Source of the DNA: Micromonospora chalcea
GTDB lineage: Bacteria > Actinomycetota > Actinomycetes > Mycobacteriales > Micromonosporaceae
Direction: 5' to 3'
Length of the DNA: 64,000 nucleotides
Assembly: GCF_002926165.1 (NCBI RefSeq)
Contig: NZ_MAGP01000086.1
Location: 1-64,000, forward strand
Position 1 is the first letter of the stretch. Every line of letters starts with the position of its first letter. Below are positions 36,775 through 43,961 of the stretch, piece by piece. The notes beneath the pieces were generated by a model. It was not told where the DNA came from. It was given only the letters and a program-made list of their open reading frames with translations, and made no database searches. The position numbers were made by a program, and so were the translations under genes.

Positions 36775-38450
36775 CGGGCCACTCCCGGCCCGGTGGCGGT
36801 CGGGTGCAGTTCGGTGACCCGGCCGTCCTCGACGCGCAGGATCCGGTCGGCGTCGGCGAGCAGCGCGGGCCGGTGCGCGACGAGCAGCGCGGTACGTCCG
36901 GCGACCAGCCGCCGGGTGGCGTCCAGCACGACCGCCTCGCTGGCGGAGTCAAGCCGCGCGGTCGGCTCGTCGAGCAGCACGATCGGCGCGTCCCGCAGGA
37001 ACGCGCGGGCGAGCGCGACCCGCTGCCGCTGACCGCTGGACAGGCCGTGGCCGCGTTCGCCGAGGCGGGTGTCCAGCCCGTCGGGCAGGGCGTCGACCAC
37101 CTCGTCCAGCGCGGCGTCGGCGACCGCGGCGGCGAGCACGTCGTCCGGGGTGTCCGGCGCGCCGAGGCGGATGTTGTCGGCGAGCGACCCGGCGAACAGG
37201 TGCGCCCGCTGCGGCACCCACGCCAGTTCGCGCCGCCAGGCGTCCAGGTCGACTCCGGCCAGGTCCACGCCGTCGACGGTGACCCGGCCGGAGGTCGGTG
37301 CGACGAAGCCGAGCAGCAGGTTGAGCAGCGTGCTCTTGCCCGCGCCGCTGGGCCCGATGACGGCGATCCGGTCGCCGGGCCGGATGGTCAGCGTGACGTC
37401 GCGCAGCGCTGTGGTCCGGTCGTACGCGACGCTCACGCCCTCGAAGCGGATCTCGCCCCGGCCGCCCGGCGTGGGACGGCGGGGTTCGGTGGTGGCGGGC
37501 GCGTCGGTGGCGGAGAGCGTGAGCGCCTCGTCCAGCGCGGTGAGTCCTTCCATGCTGGCGTGGAACCGGCTGCCCGCCGCACGCAACGGCAGGTACGCCT
37601 CCGGGGTGAGCAGCAGCACCAGCAGCGCGGTGGAGAGCGTGAGGCCGCCGCCGAGCAGCCGGATGCCGACCGGCACCGCGACGAGCGCGACGGAGAGCGT
37701 GGCGACGAGTTCCAGCACCAGCGCGGACAGGAACGCGATGCGCAGCGTCTTCATGGTGGCCTGGCGGTGGCCGTCGGCCATCCGGCGTACCACGTCGACC
37801 TGTCCCCGGGACCGGCCGAACGCGCGCAGTGTGGGCAGCCCGGCCACCATGTCGAGGAAGTGCCCGCCGAGCAGTGACAGCCGCCGCCACTGCCGTTCGG
37901 TGGCGGCCTGCGCCTGCCAGCCGAGCAGCGCGCCGAAGATCGGGATGAGCGGGATGGTGAGCGCGATGATCAGCGCCGAGCTCCAGTCGGCGAACACGAT
38001 CCGGGCCAGCACCGCCACCGGCACCGTGACGCTCAGCACGAGCTGCGGCAGGTAGCCGGTGAAGTAGGGGTCGAGCGCGTCGAGCCCGCGCCCGGCCAGC
38101 GTGGCGAGCTGCCCGGCCCGCTGCCCGGCGACCCAGGTGGGGCCGTGCCGGCCGACCGCGCGCAGCAGGTCGGCGCGCAACGCCGCCTTGACTGTCGCGG
38201 CGGCCCGCGCCGCCACTGTGCCCTGCGCCCAGCTCACCAGCGCCCGCCCGGCGACCGCCGCCACGAGACCGGCCAGCGCCGGCCGGTGCAGCCGCCCGTC
38301 GAACGCGGTGGCCAGCAGCGTCGCCAGCGCGGTCGCCTGGGCGATCACCAGCAGCGCGGTCAGCCCGCCCAGCGCCGCGAGCACGGCGAGGTCGCGCCGG
38401 GCCGCGGGGACCCGACGCAGCAGACGCGGGTCGAACGGGCGGCGGTTCAC
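36771..38450 (-). CDS. cydD: Thiol reductant ABC exporter subunit CydD
   Basis: 559-residue half-exporter, partner of CydC. Membrane domain with VLARIVFADWSSALIIALTIPLIPIFGALLGW and MVAGLPTLRAFGR; ATPase with VIGPSGAGKSTLLNLLLGF, LSSGQRQRVALARAFL and VLLDEPT. GTG 38450 overlaps the cydB stop (GTGA) and yields MNRRPFDPRLLR, the family-like start; the longer open frame upstream lies inside cydB. All four cyd genes are translationally linked or nearly so. Confidence 0.92.
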   Translation of the reverse strand: MNRRPFDPRLLRRVPAARRDLAVLAALGGLTALLVIAQATALATLLATAFDGRLHRPALAGLVAAVAGRALVSWAQGTVAARAAATVKAALRADLLRAVGRHGPTWVAGQRAGQLATLAGRGLDALDPYFTGYLPQLVLSVTVPVAVLARIVFADWSSALIIALTIPLIPIFGALLGWQAQAATERQWRRLSLLGGHFLDMVAGLPTLRAFGRSRGQVDVVRRMADGHRQATMKTLRIAFLSALVLELVATLSVALVAVPVGIRLLGGGLTLSTALLVLLLTPEAYLPLRAAGSRFHASMEGLTALDEALTLSATDAPATTEPRRPTPGGRGEIRFEGVSVAYDRTTALRDVTLTIRPGDRIAVIGPSGAGKSTLLNLLLGFVAPTSGRVTVDGVDLAGVDLDAWRRELAWVPQRAHLFAGSLADNIRLGAPDTPDDVLAAAVADAALDEVVDALPDGLDTRLGERGHGLSSGQRQRVALARAFLRDAPIVLLDEPTARLDSASEAVVLDATRRLVAGRTALLVAHRPALLADADRILRVEDGRVTELHPTATGPGVAR

Positions 38451-39454
38451 CAGTACACCGGTGCCCTGCCGTCGATCCGTCCCCGGAACACCCACCAGCA
38501 CATCGCCTGAAAGCCTAGTAGGGCCGGCACGAGCGGTAACGCGAGCCATCCCAACAGTGCCAGCGTCGGACGGCCGGCGGCCGCCTCGGCCACCGTCAGC
38601 GAGGCTGCCGGGTCGGCCGTGGAGACCAGGATCCGGGGCCAGAGCGCGGCCCCGACCAGCGGCGCGGGCAGCGCCAGCGCCGTCGCGGTCGCGGCGAAGG
38701 CCACACCGGCCCGGCCCCGCCGCAGCGCCGCGCGGGCCGTCAGCAGCGCGGCCACGAGCGCCAACGGCAGGAGTACGGCCACAGCCGGGCGCGCCACCGC
38801 GGCGCGTACCCGATCGGAGAGCACGCCCAGGACGGTGGCCGCGCCGACCGCGACGAGTGCGGCGGGCACCAGGCCGGCGGCCAGCCGGGCGAGGGCCGGG
38901 GCCTCGGCGGCGGGCAGCCGGAGCGTGAGGAACGTCGCACCGTGCACCGCCACCAGCGCCAGCAGGGCCAGCCCGGCGGCGGCGACGAACGGGGTGGCGA
39001 GATGACCGACACCGACCACGTGCCCGTCGGCGCTCAGCGGCACGCCCTGGAGCAGCCCGCCGAGCACCGCGCCCCAGCCCAGCGCGGCGAGCACGCCGCC
39101 GACCACCACCACCCGGTCCCAGCCGGCGCGCGCCGTTCCGGAGACCGGGCGGCTGCGCAACTGCACCCCGGCGGTCACCAGCACCACCCCGGCCAGCGCG
39201 GCGAGCACCGCCGGGTAGAAGCCGGAGAGCAGCTCGCCCTCCAGCCGGGGGAACGCGCCGAACAGGATGCCGACGGCCGCCACCAGCCAGACCTCGTTGC
39301 CGAGGAAGAACGGCCCGAGCGCGGCGAGCGTGGCCCGGCTGCCCGGCGTCGGGCCGCGCCGGGCCAGCAGCAGGCCGACGCCGTAGTCGTAGCCGCCGAG
39401 CACGAGGTAGGTGGCGAAGAAGAGGCCGAGCAGGGCGTACCAGGCGAGTTCCAC
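38447..39454 (-). CDS. cydB: Cytochrome bd ubiquinol/menaquinol oxidase subunit II
   Basis: 335-residue membrane protein. The N-terminus ELAWYALLGLFFATYLVLGGYDYGVGLLL is the CydB signature, including GYDYG in place of the common GFDFG, followed by FFLGNEVWLVAAVG. About eight membrane helices are visible, ending FQAMCWWVFRGRI. GTG 39454 is chosen because GAGGGAG lies just upstream and the helix begins at once. With CydA it forms the proton-motive, oxygen-reducing bd oxidase. Confidence 0.93.
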   Translation of the reverse strand: MELAWYALLGLFFATYLVLGGYDYGVGLLLARRGPTPGSRATLAALGPFFLGNEVWLVAAVGILFGAFPRLEGELLSGFYPAVLAALAGVVLVTAGVQLRSRPVSGTARAGWDRVVVVGGVLAALGWGAVLGGLLQGVPLSADGHVVGVGHLATPFVAAAGLALLALVAVHGATFLTLRLPAAEAPALARLAAGLVPAALVAVGAATVLGVLSDRVRAAVARPAVAVLLPLALVAALLTARAALRRGRAGVAFAATATALALPAPLVGAALWPRILVSTADPAASLTVAEAAAGRPTLALLGWLALPLVPALLGFQAMCWWVFRGRIDGRAPVYW

Positions 39455-39465
39455 GGCGGGCTCCC

Positions 39466-40713
39466 TCAGACGAGCACTGGCTGGTGGTGGGGGTCGGTGT
39501 CGGGCGCGGGTGGTCGGCCGAGGGCGGGGTCGTACGCGCCGCGCGCGGCGTGCCGGGCCAGCAGCGTCCAGTTGGTCACCGCGAGCGCGCCGAGCAGCAG
39601 GCTGAACCCGATCAGCGAGGCGAGCATCAGCCCCGGCGAGACCGGGGAGACGGCCTGCGCGGTGGGCAGCAGCCCGTACGCGGCCCAGGGCTGGCGGCCG
39701 ACCTCGCGGGCGATCCAGCCGAGCAGCATCGCCACGAACGGCAGCGGCAGGCCGAGCAGGATCAGCCAGAGCGGGAACCGCAACCGGATGATCCAGTCGC
39801 GCCAGAGCAGCGGCAGCAGGAGCCAGAGGGCGCCGAGCGTGAAGCCGATCAGGATCATGAAGCCGAGGCCGACGTTGGAGAGCACCGGCGGATCCCAGTC
39901 GCCGGGGCCGTACCGCGCGGTCCAGTCGGCGACGAGCGTGTCGCGCTCCGGCCCGCCGCCGAACTTCGTCGGCTGGAGCTGCGCGACCGGGCCGAACTGG
40001 GCGAAGCCGAAGCCCTGGAGCGTGCTGACCGCTAGCGCCGCGGTGACCAGGCCGAGGCGCAGCGAGGTGCGGAACAGTGCGTAGTCGCTGGTACGCCGCA
40101 GCAGGTGCCAGGCGCTGACCGCGGCCATCAGCAGGCCGCCGGTGACCAGGCTCGCCGAGATCACGTGGCCGAACGCCATGCCGAACGTGGGATTGGTGAG
40201 CAGCGCGCCGAAGTCGGTGAGGTGGGCGACGCCGTCGCGGACCTCGTACCCGACCGGGTTCTGCAGCCAGGCGTTCGCCACCATGATCCAGAACGCCGAG
40301 GCGTACGCGGTGATCGCCACGCCCCAGAGCAGCGCCAGGTGTACGCCGCGCCGCAGCCGGTGCCACCCGAAGATCCACATGCCGAGGAACGTGGACTCCA
40401 GGAAGAACGCCACGAGCGTCTCGATGGCCAGCGGCGCCCCGAACACGTTGCCGACGTAGCGCGACAGCCCGCTCCAGTTCAGCCCGAACTGGAACTCCAT
40501 CACGATGCCGGTGGCGATGCCGAGCACGTAGTTGATCACGTAGAGCTGGCCCCAGAACCGGGTCAGCCGCTCGTACACCGGTTTGCCGGTGAGGAAGCCG
40601 GCCGTCTGCAACCCGACCAGCAGCGTGACCAGGCCGAGCGTGACCGCCACGAACAGGAAATGGATCGAGGTGGTGGTGGCGAACTGGAGGCGGGCGAGGA
40701 GCAGCGGATCCAC
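39466..40713 (-). CDS. cydA: Cytochrome bd oxidase subunit I
   Basis: 415-residue haem-binding membrane subunit. TTTSIHFLFVAVTLG carries the haem b595 His ligand near residue 18, FGHVISASLVTGG the b558 His, and the strongly conserved GRQPW appears in REVGRQPWAAYGLL. The quinol-binding Q-loop is short (QPTKFGGGPERDTLV), as in most actinobacteria. GTG 40713 follows GGGAGGA by six bases; an in-frame ATG 13 codons upstream lacks such a site. It gives low-oxygen or stress respiration. CTAC/GTAG half-sites upstream suggest control by the neighbouring BlaI-type repressor. Confidence 0.94.
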   Translation of the reverse strand: MDPLLLARLQFATTTSIHFLFVAVTLGLVTLLVGLQTAGFLTGKPVYERLTRFWGQLYVINYVLGIATGIVMEFQFGLNWSGLSRYVGNVFGAPLAIETLVAFFLESTFLGMWIFGWHRLRRGVHLALLWGVAITAYASAFWIMVANAWLQNPVGYEVRDGVAHLTDFGALLTNPTFGMAFGHVISASLVTGGLLMAAVSAWHLLRRTSDYALFRTSLRLGLVTAALAVSTLQGFGFAQFGPVAQLQPTKFGGGPERDTLVADWTARYGPGDWDPPVLSNVGLGFMILIGFTLGALWLLLPLLWRDWIIRLRFPLWLILLGLPLPFVAMLLGWIAREVGRQPWAAYGLLPTAQAVSPVSPGLMLASLIGFSLLLGALAVTNWTLLARHAARGAYDPALGRPPAPDTDPHHQPVLV

Positions 40714-40744
40714 TGTCGTCCTCCCATGGGTCGACTCTCTTGTC

Positions 40745-40772
40745 GTAGTCAACCTACACGTAGCTTCACTAC
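40745..40772. promoter_or_regulatory. CTAC/GTAG half-site cluster upstream of cydA
   Basis: GTAG (40745), CTAC (40754), GTAG (40760) and CTAC (40769) lie in the 103-base gap between the M56 gene and cydA. CTACACGTAG at 40754-40763 forms a short dyad. BlaI/MecI/CopY repressors bind TAC(T)AC...GT(A)GTA-type sites, and a related dyad lies before blaI. It is a candidate operator. Confidence 0.5.
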
Positions 40773-40816
40773 CTATAGAGGTGTGCGAACCCGGAGAAGT
40801 CCCTTAGGGGGCGAGA

Positions 40817-41722
40817 TCAGCTCAGGAACAGGGCGAACGGCAGGGAGACGAGCGTGCCCGCGACGGCGAGCGCCATCGCGCCGAGCACCCGCGGCGGGCG
40901 GTCCGCGACGAGCAGCCGCTGCACCCGTACGTCCAGATCGCGGTCGCCGAGTCCGAGCGTGCCCGCCGGTTGCACCCGGTGCTCGGCGGCGGCGAACCGC
41001 CGCAGCGCACCGGCGAGCAGCGCGTCCGCGTGCAGCTCCCGGGCCTTGTCGTCGGCGCGCATCTCGACCAGCAGCGCCACCCTCGCGTGCGCGTCCCGCA
41101 CCCACTGGAACCAGGGCAGCGCCCGGCACAACGCGGTGAACGGCAGCAGCACCAGATCGTGCCGCTCCTGGGCGTGCGCCCGCTCGTGGGTGAGCACCGC
41201 CGCCAGCTCGGCCGGGTCGAGCAGGTCGAGCGTGCCCGCGCTCACCACCACCCGGGGCCGCACCCCCGGCAGGCAGTACGCCGCAGCGCTCGGGTGGTCG
41301 AGCACCAGCGCGCCGGGCACCGTCGGGTCACGCCGGGCCACCAGGTGCAACAGCTCCCGGTGCCGGCGCTGGGCGCGTACCGCGCCGTGCAGGCTGCGTA
41401 CCGTCGTGGTGAGCAGCACCACGCCGATGCCGAGACCGACGCCGACCAGGCTGAGGTGCACCGCGCCCACACCGGCCGGAAGCGTGCCGTGGGCCAGGTC
41501 GTCGGCCAGCGCCAGCAGCGCCCACCCGGTCGCCCGGTCGTAGACGTCGAGGCCCAGCGCCATCGGCAACCCCATGGCCGACAGGCCGAGCGCCAGCCCG
41601 ACCGCCTGCCAGCACAGGATCGCCACCCGGGGCGCGCGCCACGTCCAGCGCGCGGCGGCGAGGACCTGCGCGGTCAGCCAGCAGGCCAGAATGGTCGCGG
41701 CGAAGTGCAGGGCGTACGCCAC
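40817..41722 (-). CDS. M56 (BlaR1/MecR1-type) membrane metalloprotease
   Basis: 301-residue membrane protein. The zinc-protease motif is LTHERAHAQERHDL (HExxH), preceded by the family hallmark VVVSAGTLDLLDPAELAAVLTH. Three N-terminal helices and a C-terminal helix (VLGAMALAVAGTLVSLPFALFLS) flank it. Unlike BlaR1 and MecR1, there is no penicillin-binding sensor domain, so the trigger is unknown. It begins nine bases after blaI and is probably needed to cleave or inactivate that repressor. It precedes cydABDC on the same strand. Confidence 0.88.
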   Translation of the reverse strand: MAYALHFAATILACWLTAQVLAAARWTWRAPRVAILCWQAVGLALGLSAMGLPMALGLDVYDRATGWALLALADDLAHGTLPAGVGAVHLSLVGVGLGIGVVLLTTTVRSLHGAVRAQRRHRELLHLVARRDPTVPGALVLDHPSAAAYCLPGVRPRVVVSAGTLDLLDPAELAAVLTHERAHAQERHDLVLLPFTALCRALPWFQWVRDAHARVALLVEMRADDKARELHADALLAGALRRFAAAEHRVQPAGTLGLGDRDLDVRVQRLLVADRPPRVLGAMALAVAGTLVSLPFALFLS

Positions 41723-41731
41723 GGCGGCCGC

Positions 41732-42310
41732 CTACCGGTCCGTCGCCTCGTCGAGCGCCGGCCGACCGGGCCGCGGGTCCTCGATCCGGCCGGTCGTCCC
41801 TGCCTCGGCGGTCGCTGGCCCGGTCGCTCCGGTCTCGGTGGTCGTTGGCCCGGTCGTCCCGGTCTCGGTGGTCGCTGGCCCGGTCGCTCCGGTCTCGGTG
41901 GTCGCTGGCCCGGTTGCCCCGGTCTCGACGATCGTGGGCCCGGTCGCTCCGGCCTCGGCGCTGAGCGCGGCGCGGAGCACGTCCGCCTCCGTGCCGGTCA
42001 CCGAACGGGCGAAGCGCACCAGCGCGGCGTCCCGGCTGCCGCCGAGATCGAGGGCTTCGAGCATGAGCTGGGCGATGTGCGCCTCGCGGGTGGCGGCGGG
42101 GCGGTAACGCCAGGCGCGGCCCTCCCGCTCGCGCTGCACCATGCCCTTGCCGGCGAGCCGGTCGAGCACGGTCATGACGGTGGTGTAGGCCAGTTCGCGG
42201 CCGTCCAGGGCGTCGGCGACCTCGCGCACCGTCACACCGCCCGAGGCGGCTGGTGCCGCGTCCCACAGCACGTCCATCACCGCACGCTCAAGGTCCCCCA
42301 GCCGAGTCAC
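41732..42310 (-). CDS. blaI: BlaI/MecI/CopY-family repressor with a repetitive C-terminal tail
   Basis: 192-residue winged-helix repressor. Residues 1-118 are a normal BlaI-type protein (LGDLERAVMDVLWD, TVREVADALDGRELAYTTVMTVLDRLAGKGMV, and the dimerisation part DAALVRFARSV). Residues 119-174 are a 10-residue repeat, consensus ETGATGPATT, about 5.6 copies, not part of the family. GTG 42310 lies ten bases from a CTACC-TCC-GGTAG dyad, the likely operator. The gene heads blaI-M56-cydABDC. No beta-lactamase is in the window, so the role is probably respiratory or envelope stress control. Confidence 0.9.
   Translation of the reverse strand: MTRLGDLERAVMDVLWDAAPAASGGVTVREVADALDGRELAYTTVMTVLDRLAGKGMVQREREGRAWRYRPAATREAHIAQLMLEALDLGGSRDAALVRFARSVTGTEADVLRAALSAEAGATGPTIVETGATGPATTETGATGPATTETGTTGPTTTETGATGPATAEAGTTGRIEDPRPGRPALDEATDR
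41789..41956. repeat. 30-bp tandem repeat inside blaI
   Basis: About 5.6 imperfect copies of a 30-base unit encode the ETGATGPATT repeats. The length is a multiple of three, so copy-number changes keep the frame. This is a coding minisatellite likely to vary between strains. Confidence 0.85.
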
Positions 42311-42319
42311 CCACCAATC

Positions 42320-42332
42320 CTACCTCCGGTAG
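42320..42332. promoter_or_regulatory. BlaI-type operator dyad before blaI
   Basis: CTACC-TCC-GGTAG (42320-42332) is a perfect dyad ten bases upstream of the blaI start and followed by a further GTAG. It resembles BlaI/CopY operators and is the expected autoregulatory site. Confidence 0.6.
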
Positions 42333-42386
42333 TAGACCCTCTCCGCCGCCCCGGTCCCCGGTTCCGGTCCCCGCCCCTCGCTCCCG

Positions 42387-43026
42387 AAGATCAACACCAG
42401 CTCGGGGAGGTGGTGTGGTCCGAGGCGGCTCGATGCAGCCACCTCCCCGTACTGGTGTCGATCTAGCTCTCCTCGGACGGCCCCGCCAAGATCCACTCCG
42501 CCTCGGGGAAGTGGTGCAGTCCCGGGTCGGTCGATGCGGCCCTCTCGGGGATCTGGTCTTGATCGTGCTGGCCTCAGGGTGGGCGCCTCGGCAAGATCCA
42601 CGCCAGTTCGGGGAGGTGGTGGCATTCGGGGCGGGTTGATGTGACCACTTCGCCGTACTGGTGTCGATTTTGGTGCGTGGGAGGGCAGGGTCAGCGCCAG
42701 TTCGGGGAGGTGGTGCAGTCCCGGGCTGGTTGATGTGGTCACTCCGGGGAAGTGGTGTTGATCTTGCTGGGCGGCCGGGTGAGTGTCGGGGCGCGGCTCG
42801 GGTCACTTCGGGGGTTTGGTGTTGATCCTGTCGGCCTTGTGCGGGTGCCTCGGCAAGATCAGCGCCAGTTCGGGGAAGTGGTGGCATTCGGGGCGGGTTG
42901 ATGTGACCACTTCGCCGTGCTGGTGTTGACCTTGGTGCGTGGGGGCGAGTCGGCACCGGTTCGGGGAGGGTGGTGCTGTCCGGGGTCGGTTGATGTGGCC
43001 ACCTCGGGGAGGTGGTGTCGATCTTG
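42387..43026. repeat. Array of about seven imperfect palindromic repeats, gene-free region
   Basis: The 826 bases between blaI and the short ALDH gene hold no credible gene. Units start near 42387, 42487, 42592, 42687, 42853 and 42948, with a half unit near 42801; most are spaced 95-105 bases. Each unit of about 79 bases has a left arm like GATCAACACCAGTTCGGGG with AGGTGG, a spacer TGGTTGATGTGG, and a right arm CCACCTCGCCGTACTGGTG with TCGATC, so each can fold into a long imperfect hairpin. Frames across it encode only Pro/Thr/Arg-rich repeats in both strands. Its function is unknown. Confidence 0.85.
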
Positions 43027-43076
43027 CTCGGCTGCGGGTGGGACCGACGACCGTTCGCGGAAAGTGCGGGGACGGG

Positions 43077-43111
43077 AAGTGGCGGCAACCCGGGAGGGTG
43101 TGCCGCCACTT
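43077..43111 (-). terminator. Hairpin after the short ALDH gene
   Basis: AAGTGGCGGCA (43077-43087) pairs perfectly with 43101-43111. It lies 26 bases beyond the stop of the minus-strand ALDH gene and ends the deoC-ALDH-ALDH unit before the repeat array. Confidence 0.6.
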
Positions 43112-43136
43112 CGGGCCGGGGCCGGACTGCCGCCTG

Positions 43137-43961
43137 TCAGACGCCCTTGGGGTGCCAGACCGTCTTGGTCTCCAGCAGCGTGGTCATCCGGGTGATGCCG
43201 GGATCGGCGTACCAGTCGTGGTCGGCCGGGGCCGGCCGGAGCACCCGCTTGAGGTTCTCCGCGGCCTTGATCTCCAGGTCGGCGGCCAGCTCGGCGTCGG
43301 CGACGCCGGTCAGGTCGATCGCGTTGACGTCCATGTGCGCGGCGAGCGTCGGCACGGTCTCGGTCAGCCGGCCGGTGAGGATGTTCACCACCCCGCCCGG
43401 CAGGTCGGAGGTGGCGAGCACCTCCGCCAGCGTCACCGCCGCCAGCGGCGCCGCCGGGGAGGCGGCCACCACGACCGTGTTGCCGGTGACGATCGCCGGG
43501 GCGATGACGCTCACCAGGCCGAGCAGCGCGGGCTCCTCGGGGGCGGCCACCGCCACCACGCCGGTGGGCTCCGGCGCGGACAGGTTGAAGTACGGGCCGG
43601 CCACCGGGTTCGCGCCGCCGTACACCTGGGACAGCTTGTCGGACCAGCCCGCGTACCAGACCCAGCGGTCGATCGCGGCGTCCACCTCGTCGGCCGGTAC
43701 GCCCAGGGCGACGAACTGCTCGCGCCGGCCCTCCAGCATCTCGGCGACCCGGTAGAGGATCTGACCCCTGTTGTACGCGGTCGCCCCGGCCCAGCCCTTC
43801 ACCGCGGCGCGGGCGGCCACTACCGCGTCCCGCGCGTCCTTCCGGGAGGCAAGAGACACGTTCGCGGATTGCACGAGATACGACCGTCCCGACTCGCTGC
43901 GCGGGAACTTCCCGCCGATGAAGAGCTTGTACGTCTTGCGTACCGCGACCCGCTCAGACAT
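43137..43961 (-). CDS. Short aldehyde-dehydrogenase-like protein lacking the catalytic half
   Basis: 274-residue protein that resembles the N-terminal and coenzyme-binding part of aldehyde dehydrogenases: YKLFIGGKFPRSESGRSYLV, GNTVVVAASPAAPLAAVTLAEVLATSDLPGGVVNILTG. It then jumps to a C-terminal piece (DPGITRMTTLLETKTVWHPKG). The catalytic Cys loop (GxxCxA) and general-base Glu (ELGGK) are absent, so it cannot be a normal ALDH. It overlaps the full ALDH gene by eight bases, so it is likely co-translated and may form a hetero-oligomer with it. The reading frame is intact, which argues against a decaying pseudogene. Confidence 0.8.
   Translation of the reverse strand: MSERVAVRKTYKLFIGGKFPRSESGRSYLVQSANVSLASRKDARDAVVAARAAVKGWAGATAYNRGQILYRVAEMLEGRREQFVALGVPADEVDAAIDRWVWYAGWSDKLSQVYGGANPVAGPYFNLSAPEPTGVVAVAAPEEPALLGLVSVIAPAIVTGNTVVVAASPAAPLAAVTLAEVLATSDLPGGVVNILTGRLTETVPTLAAHMDVNAIDLTGVADAELAADLEIKAAENLKRVLRPAPADHDWYADPGITRMTTLLETKTVWHPKGV

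Noticed and set aside
40817..42310. Beta-lactam resistance locus
   Set aside because: The M56 protein lacks the penicillin-sensor domain and no beta-lactamase or PBP gene lies in the window.
42387..43026. CRISPR array
   Set aside because: Units are about 80 bases, imperfect and palindromic throughout, with no constant short repeat and unique spacers and no cas genes.
42288..43109. Open frame of 273 codons across the palindromic array
   Set aside because: It is a by-product of repeated GC-rich units; the opposite strand is open as well and no domain or ribosome site is seen.
43137..43961. Pseudogene of an aldehyde dehydrogenase
   Set aside because: The frame is intact, overlaps its neighbour in an ordered way and keeps normal codon use, so a functional non-catalytic protein is more likely.
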